DNA of 64,000 nt from Neokomagataea thailandica NBRC 106555 (GTDB taxonomy: Bacteria; Pseudomonadota; Alphaproteobacteria; Acetobacterales; Acetobacteraceae). This document shows, one piece after another, positions 38,084 to 47,298 of this stretch. Each line of letters opens with the position of its first letter. Position 1 is the stretch's first letter. The stretch spans positions 62,001 to 126,000 of the forward strand of contig NZ_BCZB01000004.1 in NCBI RefSeq assembly GCF_001598495.1, given 5' to 3'. The notes under the pieces are model-generated. The model saw nothing but the letters and a program-made list of their open reading frames with translations. It did not search any database and was not told the origin of the DNA. The translations under genes were made by a program, and so were the position numbers.

Positions 38084-38590
38084 TTAGCGGAAATAAAGCG
38101 GGCGAGGCTGTATGGGGGCTTCGGTGAAGGTATGCACGATTTCCGCGCCGGCGATTCCAAGTAAAACACCGCTCAATAATGTCACGATGAAGAGGGTCTT
38201 TGACCACGAAAACGATGTGGATTTGTTGGATAAAGCGTGGCGGAGATGGGCGTGTTCTTGCTTGGTACTGTGCAACGCGGTGCGGAGGGCTTGAATGTGC
38301 TGTTCGGCACGGCGCGCGTTTTCGTCCGCTTTTTGGAGGCGCTGTGTGAGGTGCGTTATGCGGCGCCGAGTGTGGGTTTGATCGGTGCTGCTGTGAATGA
38401 GGTGGTTAAAAAGATTTTTCAGTGCGCCGCCTGTTGTTTGGTTACGGGCGGCGCGTAGTTTTAATGCGTGTAGGGCGTTCGCAGAAGTGCCGGGCTGTTC
38501 GTCTAGGACTAATGCAAGAATGTCAGAGAGCGTTTTGATCTCGCGCGGGTCAAGCTGTGGGGAGCCCGAATCGGGGCGATGTGAGGACAT
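38084..38590 (-). CDS. Unknown coiled-coil protein with one membrane helix
   Basis: 168 aa from the ATG at 38590; the longer open frame would overlap tsaC. I recognise no family. The N-terminal half is helical (REIKTLSDILALVLDEQPGT); a Gln/His/Arg-rich coiled coil follows at about 75-125; a membrane helix lies at about 133-152, leaving a short outside tail. It is encoded between tsaC and lptF, so it may serve the envelope, but that is only context. Confidence 0.7.
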   Translation of the reverse strand: MSSHRPDSGSPQLDPREIKTLSDILALVLDEQPGTSANALHALKLRAARNQTTGGALKNLFNHLIHSSTDQTHTRRRITHLTQRLQKADENARRAEQHIQALRTALHSTKQEHAHLRHALSNKSTSFSWSKTLFIVTLLSGVLLGIAGAEIVHTFTEAPIQPRPLYFR

Positions 38591-38633
38591 GGCTCTGACG
38601 AGCTCCCGTAATGAGGTCGCGTGGGGGGGGGAA

Positions 38634-39623
38634 TTACGAACGCGGCTCTGATGCGCGGCGCAGGCGGTCACGAATGGCGAGGCCAAGTCCGTGCCGGGGG
38701 ATGGTTTGTGCGGCAATGCGGGTCAAGCCACGGCGGGCGCCTTCGGAATCGAGGAAGCGTAAACCCGCGAAAAGCCGGGCTGCGGCTTCTTCTAGATTGC
38801 CTTGCTCACTCAGATTCCACGTTAAGGCGGCGTCTGGCGTCTCGGGGCCGAAGGCGAGCAGGGCTTCACGCGGTTCTACGCTGGTAGCGTCAAGCCTGAC
38901 GGGAAGTTCCGGCGCGTAATGTGAGGCGAGGCGACCGGGAGAGCTTGGTAGAAGGTCAGCGAAGTCATCCGGGTGGGCAACCTTGCCGCAGATGGCGGTG
39001 AGTTCTTCAAGGGTAATGCCGCCGGGACGAAGTAGGGTGGGTGTCTCGCGCGTGAGATCCAAGACGGTGCTTTCAACACCGACGGAGCATGGACCTGAAT
39101 CTAAGACAGCATCAATGCGCCCCCCAAGCGAACGCAGCACGTGGAATGCGTCTGATGGGCTGACGGTGCCGGACAGGTTGGCGGAGGGAGCCGCTACGGG
39201 GGCATTGACAGCGCGGAGCAAGGCGCGGGCCGTTTGTCCGCGTGGAACGCGCAGGGCGATGCTGTCAAGGCCCGCCGCCGTCAGGTCGGAAATGCTGGAG
39301 GAGCGGGCACGGGGCAGCACGAGGGTCAGTGGGCCTGGCCAGAAGGCATCAGCGAGTTTGTGCGCGAGTTCTTGGATCGGCCCTTGGAGGTCCGCTTGAG
39401 CCAAGGCGCTGTCGGCATCGGCGAAATGGCTGATCAGCGGGTTAAACTTTGGGCGGCCTTTGGCAGCAAAGATACGGGCAACGGCTTGGTCCGAAGATGC
39501 AAGAGCGCCCAGACCGTAAACGGTTTCCGTCCCGAAAGCGACGAGGCGCCCTTCACGGATCAGGGAGGCGGCGTGTTCGATACCAGCAGGTGTGGCGTAG
39601 AGATGTTCTGTATGCAGTGTCAT
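38634..39623 (-). CDS. tsaC: L-threonylcarbamoyladenylate synthase (Sua5/TsaC type)
   Basis: 329 aa; makes threonylcarbamoyl-AMP for the t6A modification of ANN-decoding tRNAs. The YrdC domain shows GTETVYGLGALAS and KGRPKFNPLISHF; a C-terminal Sua5 domain (about 200-329) is present, so this is the long Sua5 form. The ATG at 39623 overlaps the cysQ stop by 4 nt and is preferred over a start 12 codons upstream. Confidence 0.95.
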   Translation of the reverse strand: MTLHTEHLYATPAGIEHAASLIREGRLVAFGTETVYGLGALASSDQAVARIFAAKGRPKFNPLISHFADADSALAQADLQGPIQELAHKLADAFWPGPLTLVLPRARSSSISDLTAAGLDSIALRVPRGQTARALLRAVNAPVAAPSANLSGTVSPSDAFHVLRSLGGRIDAVLDSGPCSVGVESTVLDLTRETPTLLRPGGITLEELTAICGKVAHPDDFADLLPSSPGRLASHYAPELPVRLDATSVEPREALLAFGPETPDAALTWNLSEQGNLEEAAARLFAGLRFLDSEGARRGLTRIAAQTIPRHGLGLAIRDRLRRASEPRS

Positions 39624-40408
39624 GCGGTGCGGCCCAAGCAGTAAAAAGCGGGGTTGCATCGGCCGGGCTTACCATAACGTAGGGGCGTATTATTAGCCTC
39701 TAGGAGTTGGCCGCCAGCGGCTTCAAGGATGGCTTGTGGTGCGGCAGTATCCCATTCCATGGTGGGGCCGAAGCGCGGATAAAAATCCGCTTCGCCTTCA
39801 GCAACACGCATGAATTTAACGGATGATGCCATTTTGGTGAGAGAAAGAACGCTTCGGCCATTGAGCCAGCGTTCTAAAAGAGCGGGGTCCCCATGATGGC
39901 TGGATGCGAGGACGCGCAGTCCATCCGGGGAGGCAATGGCGGCTTGAATAGGGGTTGTCTTACCGTGTTCAGTACGGAATGCGCCGAGATTTTTGCCGCC
40001 AGTATAGAGTGTCCCATAACCGGGCAGCGCTACGGCGCCGAGTGCTGGGCTGTCTCCGCGGATAAGGCCAATATTGACGGTGAAGTCTTTGCCACCACTG
40101 GCGAAGCCGCGCGTACCGTCCAGCGGGTCAATGAGCCAATAGCTTTGTGTGGCCTCGGGTTGTGTGCCTGCCGCGAACTCTTCTTCACTGATGGCTGCAA
40201 TGTCAGGGCATGCTGCGCGTAAATGAGCGAGAATGTGGCGCTCTGCGGCGGTATCCGCTTCGGTAACAACGGATTGGTCCGCTTTAAGCTCAGTATGAAA
40301 TCCGCGCGCACGAATAGTATTGATAATGTCTCCGGCTTCCTGAGCCAAGCGTGCAGCGAGGTTCAGCAAAGAACGGTCGTCGTCAGGGGTAATCCGAGGT
40401 GTTGTCAT
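39620..40408 (-). CDS. cysQ: 3'(2'),5'-bisphosphate nucleotidase CysQ
   Basis: 262 aa, inositol-monophosphatase fold. It hydrolyses adenosine 3',5'-bisphosphate left over from sulphate assimilation. The metal-binding motif DPLDGTRGFASGGKDFTVNIG and the C-terminal WDTAAPQAILEAAGGQ motif are both present; the first acidic ligand is in SEEEFAAG. A related inositol monophosphatase cannot be fully excluded. It leads the long minus-strand operon. Confidence 0.9.
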   Translation of the reverse strand: MTTPRITPDDDRSLLNLAARLAQEAGDIINTIRARGFHTELKADQSVVTEADTAAERHILAHLRAACPDIAAISEEEFAAGTQPEATQSYWLIDPLDGTRGFASGGKDFTVNIGLIRGDSPALGAVALPGYGTLYTGGKNLGAFRTEHGKTTPIQAAIASPDGLRVLASSHHGDPALLERWLNGRSVLSLTKMASSVKFMRVAEGEADFYPRFGPTMEWDTAAPQAILEAAGGQLLEANNTPLRYGKPGRCNPAFYCLGRTA

Positions 40409-40568
40409 GGTGTTACGCTAGCGCATGAGCGGCACTCCGTCATGGGGGAAACGGGGAGGCGGACGCAGAAAGGTGATCTTTCTTTGTGACTTGCCTCTTG
40501 TGCGCGGAGGGGCGCTCTCCGATAACGGGCAAGATTATTGAAGACAAACGTTTTGGAGATTGGTCATT

Positions 40569-42032
40569 ATGCTCGACGTATCTTTTGTTCCCTCATTGGC
40601 TCTTGATGACGCGACGCCTCGTGCGGTTGCGTTCTTGTGTGCATCAGCATCCCCAGAAGATTTGAAGAGCTTGGATGCGCTGTGTGGCGGTGCTGTCCTG
40701 CGTGCTGTTGCGCAAAAAGAGTTCTGCGGGGATGTGGGGCAAGTGTTGTCGTTAGTGGCACCGTCTCCGGCGTTTACGCAGTTGGTGCTGGTTGGTGCAG
40801 CTGAGAAGGGCGCGTCTAAGGTTGCTCCAACGGGGATGGAACAAGCGGGTGCAGCGGCGGCTCGTGCGCTGGAAGGCGTTGAAGATGCCGTGTTGATGCT
40901 GGCGCCGGGGCTTGAGAAGTTTGCTCCAGAAGCAGCACTTGGTGCGGTGTTGGGGGCATATAGCTTCACGGCATATCGTACGAAGAATGTGCCAAAGAAG
41001 GTTTTAACGCGCGTTGACGTTGTGGCTGATGATGCGGCAGCAGCACGCTGGGCTGACCTGAGTGCCGTAGGCAGCGGTGTGTCTTTGGCGCGTGATTTGG
41101 TGAATGAACCAGCGAATGTGCTGAACCCAGTGACGTTTGCTGACCGTATTGTTGAGCTGGAAGAGCACGGTCTGAAGGTTGAAGTGCTGGACGAACAAGC
41201 CATGGCCGAGTTGGGTTTTGGCGCTCTGTTGGGCGTGGCGCAGGGCAGTGCAACGCCGCCGCGTTTGGTCATCATGCGTCATGACGGCGGTGGTGATGAA
41301 GCACCGCTGGCGTTCGTGGGTAAGGGCGTCACCTTCGATAGCGGTGGGATTTCAATCAAGCCAGCGGCTGGCATGGATGAAATGAAGGCTGATATGGGCG
41401 GCGCTGCTGCGGTGGTTGGCCTGCTTTCAACGCTGGCGCAGCGTAAGGCGAAGGTGAATGCCATCGGTGTTGTTGGGCTTGTGGAGAATATGGTTTCTGG
41501 CACGGCGCAGCGCCCGGGTGATGTAGTGATGAGCCATAGCGGTCAGACCATTGAAGTGTTGAACACGGATGCGGAAGGCCGCTTGGTACTGGCGGATGCG
41601 CTGTCGTACACGAAGGAGCGTTTTGATCCGCGTGTCATCGTAAACCTTGCTACGCTGACCGGGGCAATTGTTGTGAGCCTTGGGACAGAACATGCTGGTC
41701 TGTTCAGCAATAATGATGGTTTGGCGTCTGCCCTTTCAGGGGCAGGAACAAGCGTGGATGAAAAGCTGTGGCGTATGCCGATGGGCGCTGCTTACGATAA
41801 GCAGATTGATACCGATATTGCGGATATGAAGAATATTGGTGGCCGCCCGGGGAGTGCTATTTTGGCAGCATGCTTCTTGCAACGTTTCGTGGGTAAGACG
41901 GCGTGGGCGCATTTAGACATTGCGGGTACGGCGTATAAGAGCAAAGCTGAAGCCGTCACGCCGAAGGGGGCAACCGGCTTTGGCGTGCGTTTGTTGGACC
42001 GCTATGTGCGGGACATTGAAGCACAAGGCTAA
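40569..42032 (+). CDS. pepA: Leucyl aminopeptidase PepA
   Basis: 487-aa M17 metallopeptidase. The signature NTDAEGRLVLADALSY is present, together with the metal/catalytic segments GKGVTFDSGGISIKP and GVVGLVENMVSGTAQRPGD. The ATG at 40569 has GGAG 10 nt upstream; the in-frame TTG at 40560 has no room for a ribosome-binding site. It is followed by holC after 2 nt, a common pair. Confidence 0.96.
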   Translation: MLDVSFVPSLALDDATPRAVAFLCASASPEDLKSLDALCGGAVLRAVAQKEFCGDVGQVLSLVAPSPAFTQLVLVGAAEKGASKVAPTGMEQAGAAAARALEGVEDAVLMLAPGLEKFAPEAALGAVLGAYSFTAYRTKNVPKKVLTRVDVVADDAAAARWADLSAVGSGVSLARDLVNEPANVLNPVTFADRIVELEEHGLKVEVLDEQAMAELGFGALLGVAQGSATPPRLVIMRHDGGGDEAPLAFVGKGVTFDSGGISIKPAAGMDEMKADMGGAAAVVGLLSTLAQRKAKVNAIGVVGLVENMVSGTAQRPGDVVMSHSGQTIEVLNTDAEGRLVLADALSYTKERFDPRVIVNLATLTGAIVVSLGTEHAGLFSNNDGLASALSGAGTSVDEKLWRMPMGAAYDKQIDTDIADMKNIGGRPGSAILAACFLQRFVGKTAWAHLDIAGTAYKSKAEAVTPKGATGFGVRLLDRYVRDIEAQG

Positions 42033-42034
42033 CG

Positions 42035-42490
42035 ATGTCTTCAGCTGTTGAGATTGGGTTTTATCACCTCACGCGTACGACGCTGGATCAGGTCTTACCG
42101 ACATTGCTCGGTAAGACCTTAGATGCGGGGGAACGTGCTGTTGTGTGTTGTTCGAGCGTAGAACAGGTCTCGGCGCTGGATGCTGCTTTATGGGCGGTAA
42201 AAGAGCCTGTATGGCTGCCGCATGGCACGGAGAAAATGGGCCATGCGGCATGGCAGCCTATCTGGTTAACGGCAGGAATTGACGTGCCGAATGGGGCAAA
42301 ATTTTTGTTCCGTATTGATGGCGCTGGGCCGGAGCTCTTAGAGCCTTTCACACGTGTTTTTGATGTGTTTGATGGGCATGATGAGGCGCAGGTGCAGCGT
42401 GCTCGCCAGCGTTGGAAAAACCTCAAAAACGCGGGTCATCGTCTTGTGTATTGGAAGCAGGGCGAACGAGGGTGGGCTAAGGCGGGCTAA
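42035..42490 (+). CDS. holC: DNA polymerase III chi subunit
   Basis: 151 aa. Chi links the clamp loader to single-strand-binding protein. The family pattern IGFYHLTRTTLDQVLPTLLG and LWAVKEPVWLPHGT is clear, and the C-terminal YWKQGERGWAKA matches chi proteins. Position directly after pepA is typical. Confidence 0.93.
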   Translation: MSSAVEIGFYHLTRTTLDQVLPTLLGKTLDAGERAVVCCSSVEQVSALDAALWAVKEPVWLPHGTEKMGHAAWQPIWLTAGIDVPNGAKFLFRIDGAGPELLEPFTRVFDVFDGHDEAQVQRARQRWKNLKNAGHRLVYWKQGERGWAKAG

Positions 42491-42561
42491 GATGCGGCTT
42501 TTGTCCTGTGAGGAACGGGCGTAGCATTTGGCATACTCTGGTATGCGTAGAGGAATGCCCA

Positions 42562-43407
42562 ATGAAGACCGTAACATTTCGCAATGGCGTCACGGTTCCT
42601 GCTCTTGGAATGGGGACGTGGAATGTCGGCGATACGCGCGCACAACGACATAATGAAATTGAGAGTTTGCGAGCGGGTCTTGAAGCCGGTTTGCGGGTCA
42701 TTGATACGGCGGAAATGTATGGTTCTGGCCGGTCGGAAGCGCTGGTTGGGGAAGCTGTTGCAGATTGCCGCGATGATGTCTTTTTGGTCAGTAAAGTTTT
42801 GCCGTCGAATGCGTCTTATGAAGGGACGCTGAAGGCGTGCCAGCGTTCGTTGCGTTATCTTGGGGTGGAGCGTTTAGACCTCTATTTACTGCATTGGGTC
42901 GGAGGGGAGCCTCTGGACGAAACGATTCGTGCTTTTGAAGCGTTAAAGCAAGATGGTTTGATCGGCGCGTGGGGCGTGTCCAACTTTGATGTTGATGACA
43001 TGGAAGAGGTCCATGCCTTGTCTGAGCACTGTGTGGCCAATCAGATTTTATATAGTTTGGAGCATCGGGGGGTAGAGTTCGATCTATTGCCGTATGACCG
43101 GCAAGAAGGTGTGGTGACCATGGCCTATTCTCCGTTGGGGCAAGGTGGGGCTTTGTTGCGGCATCCTGCCTTGGCTCAGGTGGCGGCACGGCATGAAACC
43201 TCTCTTGGACCAGCAACGGCGGCGCAAATTGCTTTGGCCTTTGTTTTGAACAGAGACAATGTCTTAGCTATTCCAAAGGCGGGTCAGGTTGAACATGTGC
43301 GGCTGAACTTGGCTGCGCAGGAGATTGTTTTGCAAGTAGAGGACCTTGCTGTGTTGGAACGTGCTTTCCCTGCGCCGCGCCGCAAGCTATCTCTCGCAAT
43401 GATTTGA
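42562..43407 (+). CDS. Aldo/keto reductase
   Basis: 281-aa NADPH-dependent oxidoreductase, TIM barrel. The catalytic tetrad can be read: Asp and Tyr in DTAEMYGSGRSE, Lys in VSKVLPSNAS, His in LLHWVGG. The C-terminal cofactor segment AIPKAGQVEHVRLN is typical. The ATG at 42562 has GAGGA upstream. Closest in style to YeaE/MorA-type reductases; substrate unknown. It ends 60 nt before the Hyf-like cluster and could be its neighbour in transcription. Confidence 0.9.
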   Translation: MKTVTFRNGVTVPALGMGTWNVGDTRAQRHNEIESLRAGLEAGLRVIDTAEMYGSGRSEALVGEAVADCRDDVFLVSKVLPSNASYEGTLKACQRSLRYLGVERLDLYLLHWVGGEPLDETIRAFEALKQDGLIGAWGVSNFDVDDMEEVHALSEHCVANQILYSLEHRGVEFDLLPYDRQEGVVTMAYSPLGQGGALLRHPALAQVAARHETSLGPATAAQIALAFVLNRDNVLAIPKAGQVEHVRLNLAAQEIVLQVEDLAVLERAFPAPRRKLSLAMI

Positions 43408-43467
43408 CAAGCTTGGCATGAGGCCAGCTGTAACAGACTGGGTACGGGTGGCGTTCTGACGGCTTTC

Positions 43468-44763
43468 ATGGATTTTATAACCCGCGATGTGGTGTCTTAT
43501 TGCTTGGCGGCGCCGAGTATCTGTGCGGCATTAGGCGATATGCGGCGTGTGCGTGGGGTAGCATTACTCGTCTGTGTGCTGGGGGTAGGTCTTTTAACCT
43601 CTCCTCTGGTGTCGGCCCTTTTGCTGGGGGGCGTCACGGTATTTGGTGTGTCAGGCGCACCGCCGTGGTGGCGGGTGATTTCCTTAATAATCTTTGCCTT
43701 GTTGCCCGGGCAGGTATGGGGCTGTGCGGCTGTTTTACCCGTTGTGTTTTGGCCGTGGCTTGCAGAGGAGAAGGCGACGACACGCGCAGCTTTGTCGCGT
43801 GGAGGCAGTGTTCCGCCGGGCATGGCGGGTTTAGCCGCTCTTTTGGTGTGGCATAGTGCTGCTTCTGCACCGCTATGCACGGTTGTCTTATGTTGTTTGA
43901 TGGCTGTCGTGTTGGCCATGCGCACGGTGCAGGGCGTTGTGACAGATGTTGCTGCGGCAGGTATGGTGCGGCCTGCTTTATTGGTGGCGTTGTCTGCTGC
44001 GGCCCAGCATGAGGGGTTGGATCAGACCGGGCAAGGCGCCATTATGGCGGCGGTGCTTGATTTGGTCGTGCAATGGTTGCGGTCTTGGCCTGTTAAATAC
44101 ATTGGGGTTGCGTCTGTTTTGGCTGCTCCCTTTCCACCTATGCCGGGTTTTATTGTGTTGTGGGTGGGGGTGCATGCGGCGTTAAATTTGGCGGCGGCGG
44201 CTTCGGGTTGGGCTGTGCCTGCTATGCTGTGTGCTTTGGTTTTGGGCGTGCTTGCTGTGTTGGAACTTTGGCATGTGTGCCGTATGCCGCGTCAAGGTGA
44301 TGCTCTTTCTTTGAGAGAGGTCCGAAAGGCTGGGGGCTTGTTAGGGGCGCTAACGGTTATCTTGGTTGTGATCCAAAAATACGGTCTTGGTGGGAATGGT
44401 TTGCCTTTTGCATCCTTAGGTGGGGGGGATGGTGCGTTTTTGCATATTGGTTTTATCGCTTTGTTTTTAAGTCTTTTTTATTGGATTCTTGTGCGCCGTG
44501 GAGGCGGAAGTGTCTTTTTTGGGCGCGGCCTAGTGTTTCCTCGTGGGCCGATTTTTCCGGTGCGTCGTGGGGCGGTGCCATGGTCTTGGCGGCGGTATCT
44601 GGTGGTTGTGCGGAAGGTCATGCGTGATGTTGCCTTCTTTGGTGGACGTGGTGGGGCGCGTTTATCCGCCGTGGGGCCAGCGTTGCGGGAGGGGGGCGCG
44701 TCGCTTGGGTGGTGGCTTGTAGTCCTGACGATTATTCTTGCCGTGTTGGGAGCGCAGGCATGA
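43468..44763 (+). CDS. HyfB-like antiporter subunit of a hydrogenase-4-related complex
   Basis: 431 aa with about 10-12 hydrophobic segments. It is a divergent member of the NuoL/M/N-Mrp antiporter-like family: the segment LAAPFPPMPGFIVLW matches the conserved loop with PP and GF, but the Lys usually found after GF is absent. Normal HyfB/NuoL-type proteins are longer (about 480-670 aa). Charged residues are rare inside the membrane part, so proton pumping is doubtful. It is the first gene of six coupled genes; its stop overlaps the next start by 4 nt (ATGA). The call rests strongly on cluster order. Confidence 0.65.
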   Translation: MDFITRDVVSYCLAAPSICAALGDMRRVRGVALLVCVLGVGLLTSPLVSALLLGGVTVFGVSGAPPWWRVISLIIFALLPGQVWGCAAVLPVVFWPWLAEEKATTRAALSRGGSVPPGMAGLAALLVWHSAASAPLCTVVLCCLMAVVLAMRTVQGVVTDVAAAGMVRPALLVALSAAAQHEGLDQTGQGAIMAAVLDLVVQWLRSWPVKYIGVASVLAAPFPPMPGFIVLWVGVHAALNLAAAASGWAVPAMLCALVLGVLAVLELWHVCRMPRQGDALSLREVRKAGGLLGALTVILVVIQKYGLGGNGLPFASLGGGDGAFLHIGFIALFLSLFYWILVRRGGGSVFFGRGLVFPRGPIFPVRRGAVPWSWRRYLVVVRKVMRDVAFFGGRGGARLSAVGPALREGGASLGWWLVVLTIILAVLGAQA

Positions 44764-45656
44764 TGGATGCGTATGTGCTTCCGGTCATTTATGCGCTGCT
44801 GCAAGCTCTCATTTTTATGGTGTGTGTGCCATGGCTACAGTGGTGCTTGCGTGATGCCCCACGTTGGGTGGCGGGTGAAGCGGTTTCGGGGCCGCAGTGG
44901 TTTTGTTTTTGGCAAGGTTGGCGGAGGGTGTGGTGTCAGCGTTTGTCTGTCATGCAGGCATTTGCGCTGGCTGCGGCATGTATGGCGTTTGTCTCTTTGC
45001 CGATGGTCGGGAGTACGCATGGCTTAGCCAATATGGCGGACCCATTGCTGTTAGGTAGTTTTCTGTTGGCGGGGCGTTTGGCGCTGGGTGCATGGGGGGT
45101 GTGGGCCGGTGTGCCGCAGAGCAGTATGACGGCGCTCCGGCGTGAATGGCGTGGTGCTGGGCTGGGCTTTATTATTTTAGGTGTGATTGAAGCGTTAATT
45201 GCATTGACGGCTCCGGGCAGTGATGGGTTGGCAGGGTTGTGTGCCAATTTGCAAGTGGAGCCGGTGCCCGGGCTTGAGGGGGCGCTTGCATGTGCAGCCG
45301 TGGCGCTAGCGGTAGTGTGTCCGCCTTTGCGGCCCATAGCACCGGGGCGTGGCCTCGCGGAAGGGGCGCCGATGTTGCGTTTGGAAGCAGATATGGCGCG
45401 GCATTTGGCGTTATTACTGGATAGTGCATGGCTTTTATTGCTGGTTGATGTGGGGCTGCCGGGGTTCATTGGGGCGCTTGATAGTCATGCGCTCTCGTGG
45501 GGCAGTGCTCTATTAGGGTTGGTCGTGCGTTTAATGTTGGGGCTTGTGGTGTTTGCTGTACTGCGTCTGATGCAGCAGGAGCGCTCGGGGCGTATTGCTA
45601 TTTTATTTATTGGGATGGCGTTGTTGCTGGCGCTTTCGGGAAGGGCTGCAACGTGA
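44760..45656 (+). CDS. HyfC/NuoH-like membrane subunit
   Basis: 298 aa with about eight membrane helices, corresponding to formate hydrogenlyase subunit 4 / NuoH, which links the peripheral arm to the antiporter modules. The segment GRGLAEGAPMLRLEADMARH aligns with the family motif in which Pro-Phe-Asp and Leu-Glu-Leu-Thr-Met are expected; only part is conserved. The ATG at 44760 overlaps the upstream stop (ATGA) and is preferred to a start 51 nt earlier. Strongly diverged from E. coli HyfC. Confidence 0.72.
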   Translation: MMDAYVLPVIYALLQALIFMVCVPWLQWCLRDAPRWVAGEAVSGPQWFCFWQGWRRVWCQRLSVMQAFALAAACMAFVSLPMVGSTHGLANMADPLLLGSFLLAGRLALGAWGVWAGVPQSSMTALRREWRGAGLGFIILGVIEALIALTAPGSDGLAGLCANLQVEPVPGLEGALACAAVALAVVCPPLRPIAPGRGLAEGAPMLRLEADMARHLALLLDSAWLLLLVDVGLPGFIGALDSHALSWGSALLGLVVRLMLGLVVFAVLRLMQQERSGRIAILFIGMALLLALSGRAAT

Positions 45657-46180
45657 TTTTGTGTTTTGGTGTGCTTCTTTTATTGGCCTTGGCGAGCATC
45701 GGGCGTGATGGGCGGACCCTGCCTATATATGGGGTGGTTTGTGCGCTAGCGGCTGGGACCGTCAGTACGGGGTTTTTGTGGTTCTGTTCGGCCATCGTTA
45801 TTCTTGCTGTGACAGTGGGTATGTGGCGCTGGCTGCAACAATTCGCGCCACATAGGCCGGGGGGGGCGGCGGTCTGGCCTGTTGTTGGAGCGATGTTTTT
45901 ATTGCTTGCTCTTGGGTTGAGTGGTGCATCGGTTGGTTTGGACGCTACATTAGCGACGGGTGTGGTGCTGGCGGGTGTGTGTGGTGCTGTGAGTGGTCCG
46001 GTGTTGGTACAATTTTCGGGCTTTATTCGCTCGGTTATTGGGCTTTCAGTCTTGGCCTGTGTCCTGCATTCATGGGTATTCTTGCTTGTCGCAACGGTAT
46101 TATCTGGTGTGTTTGTTGTTTTTGGATTGGTGTTGTTACCGCGCTTGGCGTGGCGTCGGGTTGAGGAGGATGCGGGGTGA
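45653..46180 (+). CDS. HyfE-like (NuoK-type) membrane subunit
   Basis: 175 aa, almost entirely hydrophobic, with about six helices. Size and gene position (after HyfC, before HyfF) fit HyfE. The GTG at 45653 overlaps the upstream stop by 4 nt (GTGA); a longer frame from 45497 would lie inside the previous gene and is rejected. Sequence likeness alone is weak because of the hydrophobic composition; the identity is mainly positional. Confidence 0.62.
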   Translation: MILCFGVLLLLALASIGRDGRTLPIYGVVCALAAGTVSTGFLWFCSAIVILAVTVGMWRWLQQFAPHRPGGAAVWPVVGAMFLLLALGLSGASVGLDATLATGVVLAGVCGAVSGPVLVQFSGFIRSVIGLSVLACVLHSWVFLLVATVLSGVFVVFGLVLLPRLAWRRVEEDAG

Positions 46181-47298
46181 TCCATCCGGGGCTCTTATCT
46201 GCGGTAACCGTATGGCCGTGGTTGGCGGCGTTTTTGTTGTATTTAACACCGTCTGACCGTCAGTTTCCTGCGGCGGTCACGTTTGCTGTGGCTGGTGGAA
46301 TCTTAACGCCTTTTGCTGTGTGGTTATTGCCGAGCAGTGATCCGCTTTCTGCGGCGTGCTCGTCTTTGGTGGCGCTGGTGCCTGTGCTGTTGTTGTTAGG
46401 GGGGGAAGAAAGAACAGCGCCAAGCAGCACGGTTTTGTCCTTTGCGGTGACGGGGTGTGCGTTACAGGCGCTGAATGTACGGGATGTTTTTGCCGTAACG
46501 GCGTTCTGTGGGGTGGGTTTTGTACTATCCGCATGGCGCGCGGCACGTCGGGCGCAGCGTGCATCTTTTGTCTGGGACATGACGCGCAGTCGCTTGGCTG
46601 GTGTGATTATTGCGGCTTTGGGGGCAGCATGGTTGGCGTTGGGGCAGCAAGCTGGAGGTGATATTCTGTCTGGAAATGGCGGAATGTTGGGAAGTGTTTT
46701 TCTCGCTGCGGGACTTGGGATGATGGCGGGTCTTGGTCCGGCTCCGGTGCGGGAAGAGCATGACGATATCGCTGAAAATCTATTGGAAATTGCTCTTCGT
46801 TTTGCGGCTATTGTGTTGATCTGGCGCCTGAATGCGGTGCTTGTTGTGCGTGATATTGTGCTTGCGGCAGGGTTTGTCACGTTGCTGATGATGGGGCTAG
46901 GCCGGGTACAAAGTACTGTGGGTTTGCTGAGCGGCGTTATGGGGTTGGCGGCTGTGGCTGCGGCTTTTGGCGCGGGTAATGCTGTTGTTTTGCTGTGTTT
47001 GGCGGCTTTGGGGTTAGCTGTTGGGCAGCGTTGGGTCAGGGCTGAGCGCTTATTACAATTAGGGGCAGGTGTGCCGCCGTCACCGGTTTTCGTTGCGTTA
47101 TTAGCGATGGGGCTGGCGCTGCCTACCATGTGGTTTGTTGTGGTGATGGTGTTGTGGTTGCCGGCATTATGGCGTGTGGGTACAGAACATTATGCTGCGG
47201 GGGTATGGATGAACCGCTTTGAGCTGGGGCTCATTCTTATCGGATGTGCGGGGCTTTACCTGCTGCAATGGCATCCAGAACCGGTGTGGAAACCATGA
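46177..47298 (+). CDS. HyfF-like antiporter subunit
   Basis: 373 aa, about ten helices, second antiporter-like protein of the cluster. The segment LQLGAGVPPSPVFVALLAMG resembles the conserved PPxPxF loop of NuoN/HyfF. It is shorter than usual (about 480-530 aa). A conserved-looking charged block, EEHDDIAENLLEIALRFAA, lies about mid-protein and may mark the coupling region. The GTG start overlaps the upstream stop (GTGA). Confidence 0.65.
   Translation: MIHPGLLSAVTVWPWLAAFLLYLTPSDRQFPAAVTFAVAGGILTPFAVWLLPSSDPLSAACSSLVALVPVLLLLGGEERTAPSSTVLSFAVTGCALQALNVRDVFAVTAFCGVGFVLSAWRAARRAQRASFVWDMTRSRLAGVIIAALGAAWLALGQQAGGDILSGNGGMLGSVFLAAGLGMMAGLGPAPVREEHDDIAENLLEIALRFAAIVLIWRLNAVLVVRDIVLAAGFVTLLMMGLGRVQSTVGLLSGVMGLAAVAAAFGAGNAVVLLCLAALGLAVGQRWVRAERLLQLGAGVPPSPVFVALLAMGLALPTMWFVVVMVLWLPALWRVGTEHYAAGVWMNRFELGLILIGCAGLYLLQWHPEPVWKP

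Noticed and set aside
45497-45652. Longer N-terminus for the HyfE-like protein
   Set aside because: It lies wholly inside the HyfC-like gene; the GTGA overlap at 45653 matches the coupling pattern of the cluster.
46260-47129. 289-residue frame antisense to the HyfF-like gene
   Set aside because: Shadow of the real gene: Pro/Ala/Thr-rich, no membrane helices or motifs, while the plus-strand frame is coupled with both neighbours.
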